The notes below the pieces were generated by a model, which was not told where the DNA came from, searched no databases, and saw only the letters and a list, made by a program, of their open reading frames with translations. DNA of 64,000 nucleotides from assembly GCA_029948255.1 (NCBI GenBank), contig JALIZF010001831.1, forward strand, positions 744,001 to 808,000. Direction: 5' to 3'. This DNA is from Telmatactis stephensoni. Its lineage: Eukaryota; Cnidaria; Anthozoa; Actiniaria; Isophelliidae. Position numbers and translations under genes: made by a program. The first letter of the stretch is position 1. Every line of letters starts with the position of its first letter. Shown piece after piece: positions 12,901 through 26,138 of this stretch.

Positions 12901-13341
12901 GGTGCCTAATATCAGATCTTTTCTCGGAGATGTAAAATCCCGTCGCTATCCAGGTATCACATACAAAGAACGAGTTCTATGTCCAGAATGTGAGCTGAAG
13001 AAAGTTCACAACCCATCGAGTTTTGAATTTGATGATTCTCATGACGAGTTTTGTTCAAAGGGACACGAAGTTGGTAGATTGACAGACATTCTGGCTGGAG
13101 ATTTCAGTTCTTCTATCGCGATACCTTCAATGATAGGACAAACTGGACGCATCTTGGGCGAAACTTTGGAAGACCACGTCTGTCCTAAACTCTTTGCTGT
13201 TTTGCCCATTAATTTAGACAGCCTTTCTTTGAAGGATCGTTTTGTTTACTCGCATATCAGAGATGGGTATGCCGTCCACCTCCTTTGTGAATGCCCCGGT
13301 GAATGGCACTTTGTAGCGGCATATTGTAAAACATGGACTGG
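9966..13341 (+). pseudogene. ROCO (Roc-COR/LRR) protein, 5' and central part, broken
   Basis: Resembles large Roc-COR GTPases of the MFHAS1/LRRK type, which act as intracellular GTP-dependent switches in innate or stress signalling. Domains in order: a Ras-like GTPase with P-loop GPTGVGRSS near 10000-10025 and a G4-like GTKSD near 10302 followed by a G5-like CSAK; an LRR stretch around 11000-11260; a second GTPase-like segment with GQEGVSKST near 11392-11418, DLAGD near 11530 and THVD near 11730; and a COR-like region at about 12242-13340. The reading frame changes or stops near 10172, 11199, 11662, 11993 and 12147, and a fold-back element interrupts the 3' part at 13318. Introns could explain some breaks but I see no convincing splice pairs. 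The MRVVLDGP start at 9966 is chosen because it begins directly before the P-loop strand. Confidence 0.65.
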
Positions 13342-15936
13342 ACTGGACTGGACTGGACTGGACTCAAAATCTGTAAAACATGGACTGGACTGAAAAAATC
13401 TGTAAAACATGGACTGGACTCAAAAAATCTGTAAAACCTGGACTGGACTCAAAAAATCTGTAAAACATGGACTGGACTGAGAAAAATCTGTAAAACATGG
13501 ACTGGACTGAGAAACATCTGTAAAACATGGACTGGACTGAAAAAAAAAATCTGTAAAACATGGACTGGACTGAAAAAAAAAAATCTGTAAAACATGGACT
13601 GGACTGAAAAAAAAATCTGTAAAACATGGAAATGAACTTCATCGTATCATACCCAGCAGTAAGCAATGCTAGAAAACTTTTTTTTATTTGAGCGGCACAG
13701 TGATATATTCTGTATAGCCAAAAACATGGAGATAGTTATTTGGATTGGTTTTCTTTTTATTCCATGATATGTGTCTATAGTTTCTCGATGTTTCTTGATA
13801 ATAAACTTTATTGGACACAGTATTTCAAAAGTTAACACTTATTTACATGAAAGCTGATGTATATTTGCCAATAGATCGATTTCACTGACGTCATCGAGAA
13901 AAATAAAGTCGGTTTCAGAGCATCAAATAAAATAAAAATACTTGTACCTCAAAGAACAACTAAATCTTTGCAACTCTAGAAAATATTGAGTCAAAAGAGC
14001 TTTTCACCACGAAGATACGAATGTTTGAATGTGGGCTTGTTGTTGGTAAGAATGTATGGGGCCGCCATATTGGTGTACACCAATATGTACACCAATATGG
14101 CGACCATAAATACCAAGCATCGAAATGATATTAAAAATACATTTATTTGTTCATTTTATTGATTATATATATAGAAAATGACAATTAAGTTCATTGCCAA
14201 AGCAAATGAGGTGAAATTTGTCGCAAATTGATGTGTTCTTACGTCGTTTGAAAATGCGTGACTGCCATGGCGTGACACAATTTTGGTGCCGATAATTTGC
14301 CAAGCGATGAACAGAATCAGACCAAATTTCCAGAGACGACTTCTTTTCATGATACATACAAAATATCAGGCAATCAGCTTTCTCCGAATTTTAGTTTAGA
14401 TTTTAGTTCTCTCGTGACGTCACGTGAAATCGATCTATTGATAAAGTGTTGAGAAAAATATAAATCGGTAATCTGACATAGCTGGGCAGGCATTTCCTGT
14501 CCCGCTGTTCAGGTATTTGACGAGATTATCAAACTTCCAAGACAATCCATTTGCGATCATTTAATATTTTCCTAAATTAAATTTAGTAATTATGTACAAG
14601 TAACGCGAAGACATAAAATTTGGTAGATTTTGTTGACCCTCTACTATGGGCCCTCGACTGTGGACCCTCGACCCTTGACCGGCAAAAGGAAACTCCTGTT
14701 GGTCTGACTCTTGCTCAATCATTTCGACAAGTTTAACTGCAAATAATAAACAGCATCACGACCAGAGTACTTAGTATACTTTTTTCCTAGAATTTGACAT
14801 GTCCTAAATCGTTACTTCGGTTGTATATAAATTACACCATTTTTAAAGTCAAAGGCGGCTGTGTAGTTGGGCTGTTCGTGGTCAAAGGTGGCCTGTGAAG
14901 AAGTCATGCTACCGCGCCAAATAACTTGTGATGCTTCAAAGTTTTTATTATAAAATTTTCATTTCAAAGAAAAACTGACCGAAGAATTTGCTGCTTATAG
15001 AAAATTGAGCCAAAATTTTGTGCAGTGAGTTCTATGGCGCGATACCGGCATCGAGGACTTTCAAACATGTTCAAAACCATATGATCGGCAAATTCGATGG
15101 CGCGATCCATCGAGGACTTTCAAAATCATATGATATGGGATAAAAAAAATACAGAAATCGAAAAAAGTTTAGTTGACAAAAATCGCGAATAGAAACTGTC
15201 ACCAACGTACTCACGGAGGTCCCGAAGTACAGAGTCTCAGTAAGTTGTTTTTTAAAAAAATAAGTGATTTTATTAAAAATTAAACCATTCTCTGTTTGGT
15301 TGTTTGCTTTTAAGCTCTAACTTTTTATACAGGTTTGTAGTAGACCTAACAATCGAAATGGCTTTATCTTTAGAATAAAACATACTCAGCTGCAAATAAA
15401 ACCATGAATAATCGGTTTTGCTGATGCAACTAAAAAGTTTTTATTTTACTCTTCATGTGATTTTTACAAATATGCATTTTAAAACAAAAGCTGAATTAGA
15501 ATCGAATTTAGTGAAGTTCATTTCCATGTTTTACAGATTTTTTTTTCAGTCCAGTCCATGTTTTACAGATTTTTTTTTCAGTCCAGTCCATGTTTTACAG
15601 ATTTTTTTTTTCAGTCCAGTCCATGTTTTACAGATTTTTTTTTCAGTCCAGTCCATGTTTTACAGATTTTTTTTTCAGTCCAGTCCATGTTTTACAGATT
15701 TTTTTTTCAGTCCAGTCCATGTTTTACAGATTTTTTTTTCAGTCCAGTCCATGTTTTACAGATTTTTTTTTCAGTCCAGTCCATGTTTTACAGATTTTTT
15801 TTTCAGTCCAGTCCATGTTTTACAGATTTTTTCAGTCCAGTCCATGTTTTACAGATTTTTTCAGTCCAGTCCATGTTTTACAGATTTTGAGTCCAGTCCA
15901 GTCCAGTCCAGTCCAGTCCATGTTTTACAATATGCC
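13318..15936. mobile_element. fold-back transposon with tandem-repeat arms, inserted in the ROCO gene
   Basis: The left arm (13318-13640) and right arm (15513-15936) are inverted copies. They are built mainly of tandem ~28-32-bp units containing TGTAAAACATGGACTGGACT plus a variable A-run. The outermost tips carry extra GGACT pentamers, and the inverted match extends into GGCATATTGTAAAAC. The interior (13641-15512) holds another hairpin element and no transposase ORF. The ORFs in the arms are repeat artefacts. The ROCO sequence resumes just outside the right arm, so the insertion post-dates that gene. The layout is like FB-type elements, whose arms are internally repetitive. Confidence 0.8.
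13869..14440. mobile_element. MITE nested inside the fold-back element
   Basis: Terminal inverted repeats of about 30 bp (CAATAGATCGATTTCACTGA at the left, complement at the right end with CGATCTATTG) enclose 572 bp. A further perfect hairpin, GCCATATTGGTGTACA and its complement, lies at about 14058-14105. No ORF of note. Confidence 0.6.
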
Positions 15937-16375
15937 CTTTGTAGCTTCTCCTGGATTCCGTGTCGGCAAACCCAAAGAGTTTATTGAGAAATATGGCAGT
16001 CGAGTGTGTAAGGTTCTGCGTGTCATCTCAACTCTTGGTGCACCTTTCAAAACAGCTTCTCTTGAACCTCATTGCGAAGCTGGAGCAGCAGCAGTAAGCA
16101 TAGCAGAAAACGTTTGCAAAGAACTTGAGTTTCTTCTCGTGGATTATTTTCTGAAATACCCTCTTCTCAAGACAACCCTTGGTTCACCCAACGACGATCT
16201 GAAGGATCTTAAATCATCGCGTGGCCTTCAACGCAGTGAGCTCTCTCGATTCTTAGTGATTAAAGCAACTGGGCGTGACTTTGGTCCTTTGGTTTGTACG
16301 TATGTAGATAAATTCAGCGAATGGCTGTGGTTATGTGAAGAACACAATCAGAAGTATGAAATCGTAGAACGCTAG
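15930..16375 (+). pseudogene. ROCO protein, 3' part after the insertion
   Basis: Continues the ROCO sequence in a single frame from the edge of the fold-back arm to the TAG at 16373-16375 (about 148 residues). It is helical and rich in charged residues, consistent with the C-terminal region after COR. It has no catalytic motif. Without the insertion the COR-like segment that stops at 13341 would lead into this part. Confidence 0.6.
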
Positions 16376-16635
16376 CAACTGCTTGGATGGATATTTTTGA
16401 TGATCTATGAAAAGTTCTATATAAAAGAATTTAAAAGAATACCTTGAAAACACTAAAAACTTGACCAGTAAACTCTTACTAAAACAGGATAAAACAGAAC
16501 AAAAAGCACTAAAAAGCATTTTATTTGAGATATGGACATACATTAGCAATCTAATCGATGTCAGCAGATTCTATATAAGTGCAGAAGTGCAGAGAGTATT
16601 ATAAAATAATGTAATACTAATAATATAGCTTTATT

Positions 16636-16779
16636 TATAGAGTGATCGCACTTAATCCGTGAAATTGTACTAGCTAAATAATGCACAATAGCACTAATAA
16701 ACAATGGAAAACAAAGGATTATATATTAGTACAAAGTAGATTTTGTACTTTTTCACGGATTAAGTGCGATCACTCTATA
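16636..16779. mobile_element. TA-flanked MITE (~144 bp)
   Basis: Perfect 23-bp terminal inverted repeats beginning GAGTGATCGCACTTAATCCG, extending imperfectly to about 30 bp, flanked by TA on each side. This fits a Tc1/mariner-type non-autonomous element. Confidence 0.75.
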
Positions 16780-16961
16780 GCGCTAGGCTCTATCTGCAAT
16801 ACTCTAAAACGCTGAATAAAGATCACGACGATATGTGTTGAATATTATTCCAAAATTTGCAGGATATACGATTTCGTTTTTGGGATCTTCTCAATGTTAT
16901 TTTGATTTATTAGACTGTGATATAAAGTTTTAATTTAAAACTTGATTGTAGTCAACTAGAA

Positions 16962-19900
16962 CATGCTATAGCCTTTGCATTTTGTCGATTTTGGGCCATT
17001 TTTGCGCATTTTGCATGGGCTATAGCCTTTGCATTTTGTCGATTTTGGGCCATTTTTGACCATTTTGCAGGGGCTATAGCCTTTGCATTTTGTCGTTTTT
17101 GGGCAATTTTTTGAGCATTTTGCATGGGCTATAGTCTTTGCATTTTGTCGATTTTGGGCCATTTTTGCGCATTTTTGATGGTTTTGTTTGGGTCATTTTT
17201 AACCATTTTCCATGGGCTATAGCCTTTGCATTTTGTCGATTTTGGGCCATTTTTGCGCATTTTGCATGGGCTATAGCCTTTGCATTTTGTCGATTTTGGG
17301 CCATTTTCGCGCATTTTTAATGGGCTATAGCCTTTGCATTTTGTCGATTTTGGGCCATTTTTGAGCATTTTGCATGGGCTATAGCCTTTGCATTTTGTCG
17401 ATTTTGGGCCATTTTTGACCATTTTGCATGTGCTATAGCCTTGCATTTTGTCGAATTTGGGCCATTTTCGCGCATTTTGCATGGGCTATAGCCTTTGCAT
17501 TTTGTCGATTTTGGGCCATTTTTGACCATTTTGCATGGGCTATAGCCTTGCATTTTGTCGATTTTGGGCCATTTTTGACGATTTTGCATGGGCTATAGCC
17601 TTTGCATTTTGTCGATTTTGGGCCATTTTTACGCATTTTGCATGGGCTATAGCCTTTGCATTTTGTCGATTTTGGGCCATTTTTAACCATTTTGCATGGG
17701 CTATAGCCTTTGCATTTTGTCGATTTGGGGCCATTTTTGACCATTTTGCATGTGCTATAGCCTTGCATTTTGTCGATTTTGGGCCATTTTTGCGCATTTT
17801 GCATGGACTATAGCCTTTGCATTTTGTCGATTTTGGGCCATTTTTGAGCATTTTGCATGGGCTATAGCCTTTGCATTTTGTCGATTTTGGGCCATTTTTG
17901 AGCATTTTGCATGGGCTATAGCCTTAGCATTTTGTCGATTTTGGGCCATTTTTGCGCATTTTGCATGGGCTATAGCCTTTGCATTTTGTCGATTTTGGGC
18001 CATTTTTGACCATTTTGCATGGGCTATAGCCTTAGCATTTTGTCGATTTTGGGCCATTTTTGCGCATTTTGCATGGGCTATAGCCTTAGCATTTTGTCGA
18101 TTTTGGGCCATTTTTGACCATTTTGCATGTGATATAGCCTTGCATTTTGTCGATTTTGGGCCATTTTTGACCATTTTGCATGTGATATAGCCTTGCATTT
18201 TGTCGATGTTGGGCCATTTTTACGCATTTTACATGGGCTATAGCCTTTGCATTTTGTCGATTTTGGGCCATTTTCGCGCATTTTTAATGGGCTATAGCCT
18301 TTGCATTTTGTCGATTTTGGGCCATTTTTGCGCATTTTACATGGGCTATAGCCTTTGCATTTTGTCGATTTTGGGCCATTTTTGAGCATTTTGCATGGGC
18401 TATAGCCTTTGCATTTTGTCGATTTTGGGCCATTTTTGCGCATTTTGCATGGGCTATAGCCTTTGCATTTTGTCGATTTTGGGCCATTTTTGCGCATTTT
18501 GCATGGGCTATAGCCTTTGCATTTTGTCGATTTTGGGCCATTTTTGCGCATTTTGCATGGGCTATAGCCTTTGCATTTTGTCGATTTTGGGCCATTTTTG
18601 AGCATTTTGCATGGGCTATAGCCTTAGGATTTTGTCGATTTTGGGCCATTTTTGACCATTTTGCATGTGCTATAGCCTTGCATTTTGTCGATTTTGGGCC
18701 ATTTTTGCGCATTTTACATGGGCTATAGCCTTTGCATTTTGTCGATTTTGGGCCATTTTTGACCATTTTGCATGTGCTATAGCCTTGCATTTTGTCGATT
18801 TTGGGCCATTTTTGCGCATTTTTAATGGGCTATAGCCTTTGCATTTTGTCGATTTTGGGCCATTTTTGCGCATTTTGCATGGGCTATAGCCTTAGGATTT
18901 TGTCGATTTTGGGCCATTTTTGACCATTTTGCATGTACTATAGCCTTGCATTTTGTCGATTTTGGGCCATTTTTGCGCATTTTACATGGGCTATAGCCTT
19001 TGCATTTTGTCGATTTTGGGCCATTTTTGACCATTTTACATGGGCTATAGCCTTTGCATTTTGTCGATTTTGGGCAATATTTTTTCGCATTTTGCATGGG
19101 CTATAGCCTTTGCATTTTGTCGATTTTGGGCCATTTTTGCGCATTTTGCATGGGCTATAGCCTTTGCATTTTGTCGATTTTGGGCCATTTTTGCGCATTT
19201 TGCATGGGCTATAGCCTTTGCATTTTGTCGATTTTGGGCCATTTTTAACCATTTTGCATGGGCTATAGCCTTTGCATTTTGTCGATTTTGGGCCATTTTT
19301 GACGATTTTGCATGGGCTATAGCCTTTGCATTTTGTCGATTTTGGGCAATATTTTTTCGCATTTTGCATGGGCTATAGCCTTTGCATTTTGTCGATTTTG
19401 GGCCATTTTTAACCATTTTGCATGGGCTATAGCCTTTGCATTTTGTCGATTTTGGGCCATTTTTGACGATTTTGCATGGGCTATAGCCTTTGCATTTTGT
19501 CGATTTTGGGCCATTTTTGACGATTTTGCATGGGCTATAGCCTTTGCATTTTGTCGATTTTGGGCCATTTTTGACGATTTTGCATGTGCTATAGCCTTGC
19601 ATTTTGTCGATTTTGGGCCATTTTTGCGCATTTTACATGGGCTATAGCCTTAGCATTTTGTCGATTTTGGGCCATTTTTGACCATTTTACATGGGCTATA
19701 GCCTTTGCATTTTGTCGATTTTGGGCCATTTTTGCGCATTTTACATGGGCTATAGTCTTTGCATTTTGTCGATTTTGGGCCATTTTTGACCATTTTGCAT
19801 GGGCTATAGCCTTTGCATTTTGTCGATTTTGGGCCATTTTTGCGCATTTTGCATGGGCTATAGCCTTAGGATTTTGTCGATTTTGGGCCATTTTTGACCA

Positions 19901-20169
19901 TTTTGCATGTGCTATAGCCTTGCATTTTGTCGATTTTGGGCCATTTTTGCGCATGTTACATGGGCTATAGCCTTAGCATTTTGGGCCATTTTTGACCATT
20001 TTGCATGTGATATAGCCTTGCATTTTGTCGATTTTGGGCCATTTTTGCGCATTTTACATGGGCTATAGCCTTAGCATTTTGTCGATTTTGGGCCATTTTT
20101 CACCATTTTACATGGGCTATAGCCTTTGCATTTTGTCGATTTTGGGCCATTTTTACGCATTTTGCATCC
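16962..20169. repeat. 54-bp satellite array, left block
   Basis: About 60 tandem units built from GGGCTATAGCC, TTTGCATTTTGTCGATTTTG and a GGGCCATTTTTGNNCATTTT segment. Most monomers are 54 bp. A second class begins TGTGCTATAGCC and lacks one T, giving 53 bp. The NN dinucleotide (GC, AC, AG) and the CAT/GAT junction vary and define subtypes. Because 54 is a multiple of three, long open frames run on both strands. They repeat every 18 residues and are not genes. Confidence 0.95.
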
Positions 20170-20280
20170 GCACGATGTTGGTGCACAGCAGCGTAACAAA
20201 ATTACGACAAAAAAGGATCGTGCCCAAGGCACGCACGATAATCGGGCATTAATGCACGATGCACGATCACTGATGCTCGA

Positions 20281-20468
20281 TATTATCATCGAGCCTTCAT
20301 CGAGCATAGATCGAGCTTTTATCGAGCATAGATCGAGCCTTCATCGGGCATAGATCGAGCCTTCATCGAGCATAGATCGAGCCTTTATCGAGCATAGATC
20401 GAGCCTTCATCGAGCATAGATGGAGCCTTCATCGAGCATAGATCGAGCCTTCATCGAGCGTAGATCAA
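20281..20468. repeat. 22-bp minisatellite (left subterminal)
   Basis: Alternating 11-mers ATCGAGCATAG and ATCGAGCCTTC, about eight copies. Confidence 0.85.
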
Positions 20469-21489
20469 GAATATTGAACTCCGACATGGAACTATCGTCC
20501 TAGAATTGTCCTGCCAGTTGTTAGTCGATCGTTTCATGCATAAAATGCTTAGTTAGGGTCGGCAGAATCCAATGTTGTTGAGAAAATATTGTTCCAACGA
20601 ATAAATGAAATAAAATATTACAGATAATTAAATAATTGCCAATGTGGTTCCAGAAAAAAACAAGGATATTATTGCTCTGCGAGCCATTCTCCTTGCTTTT
20701 CATCAACTGCCATGGAGAATCGGAAAAATAAAAGACGATACGTAGGTGAGATATTGGACTAGAACCGGCCAGCTCTCCAATATCCCGGCCAACACATAGC
20801 GCTACACTTCCCTACTTGTTTGTGGAGTTCATTTGTCATTAAGGACGTTCGCGGTCATTGTTCGTGCGCACTTTTACTGAGCTAGCCTGAGTATCAGGCC
20901 TGATACTCAGGCTATTACTGAGCAGGCTACGCACGCTCAACTAAATTCAAGATGGCGGCCGTAAAACAATATTTTTTTCGATAATTTCTCTTTTTCCTTT
21001 TTTTGAAGAAGAAATTGTTCAAGTTTGTAGGAAAAATTAAAATAATGGCAATTCAAGGTTGAAAAAAATCATTTGGGTTGAAAAAGCGCAGAAAAAAGAA
21101 AGAAAAAGACAAAAAAAGGAACTTACGAAACCCAGTCTCCACTCGGTTTTCAAGATGGCGATGGACTCGGCTTGTCACAGTCATCACGGATCCAGCATTA
21201 GATGGTGAATATCTCTTCAAAATTAACGGTGACCCCCATATTTTATTTTCTCATTTTGAAGAGCTACTAAATGTCCACATTCTGTTAGTTTTTTAAAAAA
21301 TCGACATTTATTTTTCGTACCAAAAAATCGACATTTTCTTCCTAATTTTGAATCACACATTGTGCAATCGTCCTCCTTAATTACCTTTCAGTTCACGGTC
21401 GTCATAAACAACTCCGCGTGCTTTTCCTCGACGTTTTCTTTTCACCGTTCTCGCTTACTTTCATGATTCTTCTTGATTCTTCTATATTA

Positions 21490-21655
21490 TCATCGAGCAT
21501 AGATCGAGCCTTCATCGAGCTTAGATCGAGCCTTCATCGAGCATAGATCGAGCCTTTATCGAGCATAGATCGAGCCTTTATCGGGCATCGACCGAGCCTT
21601 TATCGAGCTTAGATCGAGCCTTTATCGAGCATAGATCGAGCTTTCATCGAGCCTT
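21490..21655. repeat. 22-bp minisatellite (right subterminal)
   Basis: The same 22-bp unit as the left subterminal block, in the same orientation, about seven copies with a few substitutions. Confidence 0.85.
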
Positions 21656-22154
21656 TTAGCCAAGGCACGATGCACGATACAATGTGCTCGATGCACGATA
21701 GTCAATGCTCGATGCTCGCTAAAAAATGCAAACATTTTAGTCACTTTTTCACGTTACAACGCTAGAAATGATTCCACTACTCATAAATGACAAAGATGAA
21801 CAGTAAATGGAGAAGGTATAGTTTAACTATAGCTAATTTGCCTCTGCAATCACTTAATTGTTTTAGAAAAAATAACGTATTCGGCGTGAAAATGGAACTT
21901 TTGAAAATTTAGTTTTAGTTATAGTAGGCCACAAAACCGGTCAAAATTAATGCGATCTGTTTTAAATTTTTGTCTTATATTACTTTCTTTGAAATTTATT
22001 CACCAATTTGAAACCATTTCTCCAGTGCACGTTAAATTCTCTGCATCCTGGAGAAAAAACAAGGAATTTAATCATTTATTTGTAAAGTTTGGAAGCAAAA
22101 GGTAGCGTTCGAACGAAAATCACAAAAACCTGTGCACCAACATCGTGCGCGAGG

Positions 22155-24480
22155 CCATCATGGGCTATAGCCTTTGCATTTTGTCGATTTTGGGCCATTT
22201 TTAACCATTTTGCATGGGCTATAGCCTTTGCATTTTGTCGATTTTGGGCCATTTTTGACCATTTTACATGGGTTATAGCCTTAGCATTTTGTCGATTTTG
22301 GGCCATTTTTGACGATTTTGCATGGGCTATAGCCTTAGCATTTTGTCGATTTTGGGCCATTTTTGACAATCTTTGATGGGCTATAGCCTTTGCATTCTGT
22401 CGATTTTGGGCCATTTTTGACCATTTTGCATGGGCTATAGTCTTTGCATTCTGTCGATTTTGGGCCATTTTTACGCATTTTACATGGGCTATAGCCTTTG
22501 CATTTTGTCGATTTTGGGCCATTTTTGCGCATTTTGCATGGGCTATAGCCTTTGCATTTTGTCGATTTTGGGCCATTTTTGCGCATTTTGCATGGGCTAT
22601 AGCCTTAGCATTTTGTCGATTTTGGGCCATTTTTGACGATTTTGCATGGGCTATAGCCTTTGCATTTTGTCGATTTTGGGCCATTTTTGCGCATTTTGCA
22701 TGGGCTATAGCCTTTGCATTTTGTCGATTTTGGGCCATTTTTGCGCATTTTGCATGGGCTATAGCCTTTGCATTTTGTCGATTTTGGGCCATTTTTGCGC
22801 ATTTTGCATGGGCTATAGCCTTTGCATTTTGTCGATTTTGGGCCATTTTTGACCATTTTGCATGTGCTATAGCCTTGCATTTTGTCGATTTTGGGCCATT
22901 TTTGCGCATTTTACATGGGTTATAGCCTTAGCATTTTGTCGATTTTGGGCCATTTTTGCGCATTTTGCATGGACTATAGCCTTTGCATTTTGTCGATTTT
23001 GGGCCATTTTTGAGCATTTTGCATGGGCTATAGCCTTAGGATTTTGTCGATTTTGGGCCATTTTTGACCATTTTACATGTGCTATAGCCTTGCATTTTGT
23101 CGATTTTGGGCCATTTTTGCGCATTTTGCATGGGCTATAGCCTTTGCATTTTGTCGATTTTTGGCCATTTTCGCGCATTTTTAATGGGCTATAGCCTTTG
23201 CATTTTGTCGATTTTGGGCCATTTTTGACGATTTTGCATGGGCTATAGCCCTTGAATTTTGTCGATTTTGGGCCATTTTTGAGCATTTTGCATGGGCTAT
23301 AGCCTTTGCATTTTGTCGATTTTGGGCCATTTTTGCGCATTTTGCATGGGCTATAGCCTTTGCATTTTGTCGATTTTGGGCCATTTTTGCGCATTTTGCA
23401 TGGGCTATAGCCTTTGCATTTTGTCGATTTTGGGCCATTTTTGAGCATTTTGCATGGGCTATAGCCTTTGCATTTTGTCGATTTTGGGCCATTTTTGCGC
23501 ATTTTGCATGGGCTATAGCCTTTGCATTTTGTCGATTTTGGGCCATTTTTGCGCATTTTGCATGGGCTATAGCCTTAGCATTTTGTCGATTTTGGGCCAT
23601 TTTTGCGCATTTTGCATGGGCTATAGCCTTTGCATTTTGTCGATTTTGGGCCATTTTTGCGCATTTTGCATGGACTATAGCCTTTGCATTTTGTCGATTT
23701 TGGGCCATTTTTGACGATTTTTGATGGGCTATAGCCTTTGCATTTTGTCGATTTTGGGCCATTTTTGACCATTTTGCATGCGCTATAGCCTTGCATTTTG
23801 TCGATTTTGGGCCATTTTTGAGCATTTTGCATGGGCTATAGCCTTTGCATTTTGTCGATTTTGGGCCATGTTTGACAATTTTTGATGGGCTATAGCCTTA
23901 GCATTTTGTCGATTTTGGGCCATTTTTGCGCATTTTGCATGGGTTATAGCCTTTGCATTTTGTCGATTTTGGGCCATTTTTGACCATTTTGCATGGGCTA
24001 TAGCCTTTGCATTTTGTCGATTTTGGGCCATTTTTGCGCATTTTTGATGGGCTATAGTGTTTGCCTTTTGTCGATTTGAGGCCATTTTGTACATTTTGCA
24101 TGGGCTATAGCCTTTGCATTTTGTCGATTTTGGGTCATTTTTGACCATTTTTGATGGGCTATAGCCTTAGCATTTTGTCGATTTTGGGCCATTTTTGCGC
24201 ATTTTGCATGGGTTATAGCCTTTGCATTTTGTCGACTTTGGGCCATTTTTGACCATTTTGCATGGGCTATAGCCTTTGCATTTTGTCGATTTTGGGCCAT
24301 TTTTGCGCATTTTTGATGGGCTATAGTGTTTGCCTTTTGTCGATTTGAGGCCATTTTGTACATTTTGCATGGGCTATAGCCTTTGCATTTTGATTTGAAG
24401 CGTTTTTTGATCATTTTGCATGGGCTATAGCCTTTACATTTTGTCGATTTGAAGCCATTTTTTACAATGTTCAAATAGCT
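22155..24480. repeat. 54-bp satellite array, right block
   Basis: Continuation of the same satellite, about 42 monomers. Between about 24050 and 24480 the monomers diverge (ATAGTGTTTGCC variants and shortened units), and a decaying edge runs to about 24690. That is the usual pattern at a satellite boundary. Confidence 0.95.
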
Positions 24481-24689
24481 ATAGTCTTTGCATTCTGTCG
24501 ATTTTAGACCATTTGTACATTTGGGTTATAGCCTTTGCATTGTGTTGATTTTGTGTTTTCTTTGACCATTTGCATGCGGTATAAGACTTATGATTTTGTC
24601 GATTTTAGGCCACTTTTCACTATTTTCAATGGATTTAGCTCTTTTATTTTGTCGTTTTTTGGTGTATTCTGGACATTTTGCGTGGGTTA

Positions 24690-25440
24690 TAGGGCTAAAT
24701 GGCCTAAAATTGTGAGAAAGGAAACGTTTGTCCAGTGCATGAAAATGGTCGTAAAAGTAAAGGTATATTGTAAGTATTTGTGTCAAAATCGATAAAAATT
24801 AATTGTACATTAATGTATAACTGTCATAAAGTCTCGTAATTGCAATCGATTTAATGTTAGGTTTATAGGATTTGCTTCGACTCCATATACCCCACTGGGA
24901 GTTGCACCCAGACCTCTTGGCCGTGACCAAGCGTGCTCGTCTACACTATAGAGTTGGTGTTGGTGTTGAAGCATCGAAAATCGAGTCAAAACAGGAAACC
25001 AAAAGAAGTAAACGTCAGCAAACAAAAATGGGAAAAATAAATGTCTGGAAAATTATAAAGGTCTAGATAGAAAAAGATGAGAAATTTCAATTCGAGAAAG
25101 GAATGAAAAACCTTAATGAGACTTATAGCAAAAGAATTAGAAAACTTCATCCAACAATTTGAATTTTCACCCAAAGATAAAATCTCAATTTTTGCTTTGG
25201 TATTCTTCCACTGTCATTACTTTTAGCAATTGGGATTTATAAAAATGGAGCAACAAAATGCATATACATATGAATGATTTCACGAAATTTTGAGGCAACG
25301 AAATAAAATGAGAAAAGGAAAAAAAGAAGTAACAAAGCTTTTCAGGAAAACCAAAGAAAGAAAGATAAAAGAAAGGAAGATAGAAAAAAAAATGGAAAGA
25401 AGGAAAGAAAGAGTGAAGGAAAGAAAAAGGAGAGGAATGA
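24690..25440. other. no gene recognised
   Basis: Short ORFs without domain signal. The sequence becomes purine-rich toward the microsatellite. Confidence 0.5.
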
Positions 25441-25652
<212 letters not shown>

Positions 25653-26138
25653 ATAAATCTCATCTATAACTATCAGCATTTTCCCCTAAATTCCGACACA
25701 TCCAATCTTAACGAAGTGTGAGCATGAGGTAAGTCAAGGAGAAGTTCTCGTGTCCATTATGACCATCTTGAATGCTCCACGATTTAAACTCCGATAATAA
25801 TTCAATACAGACCTTGTTCACAGAAGACGAATTTTAGATCGTTCAATTCCAAAGCAAGTTTCGCATGCAATCCTGATGCATCGTGATTTGAATAACACGG
25901 GAGTCCCGTAATAAACAAGAGCTAGAGCATAGATGCTGCGTACCCAGAGCCCTCGTTACTTTCGGCCTGCCTTCAATCACATGAGCATGCGCAGTAACAT
26001 AGTTTAACAATGTTCGAGTGAGTGACACATTTGCATATTTCGACCCCTCACTATAACTCGTGGATTTTCACGAAAATCCAAATCCACGAGTTAAAAAAAA
26101 GGAAGGGAATGATTAATGGATGGATGATTGACTTAAGG
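25653..26138. other. no gene recognised
   Basis: Unique AT-rich sequence. A short palindrome (CGTGGATTTTCACGAAAATC-type) lies near 26058-26090. Confidence 0.4.

Larger units (their letters stand above)
20170..22148. mobile_element. 2-kb DNA element inserted in the satellite
   Basis: A 19-bp perfect terminal inverted repeat (GCACGATGTTGGTGCACAG) bounds 1,979 bp of non-satellite DNA, and satellite monomers resume on both sides. Subterminal minisatellites with the 22-bp unit ATCGAGCATAGATCGAGCCT+TC lie in the left (20281-20468) and right (21490-21655) parts. The interior includes a 32-bp perfect palindrome at 20883-20914. No transposase ORF is visible, so it is non-autonomous. Confidence 0.7.

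Noticed and set aside
13364..15890. ORFs rich in MFYRFF and SSPCFTDF repeats
   Set aside because: They are translations of the tandem arms of the fold-back element.
16962..20169. Possible CRISPR array
   Set aside because: Repeats are contiguous with no unique spacers, and the genome is eukaryotic.
16956..24474. Dozens of long ORFs on both strands
   Set aside because: They repeat every 18 residues because the satellite unit is 54 bp. They are not protein genes.
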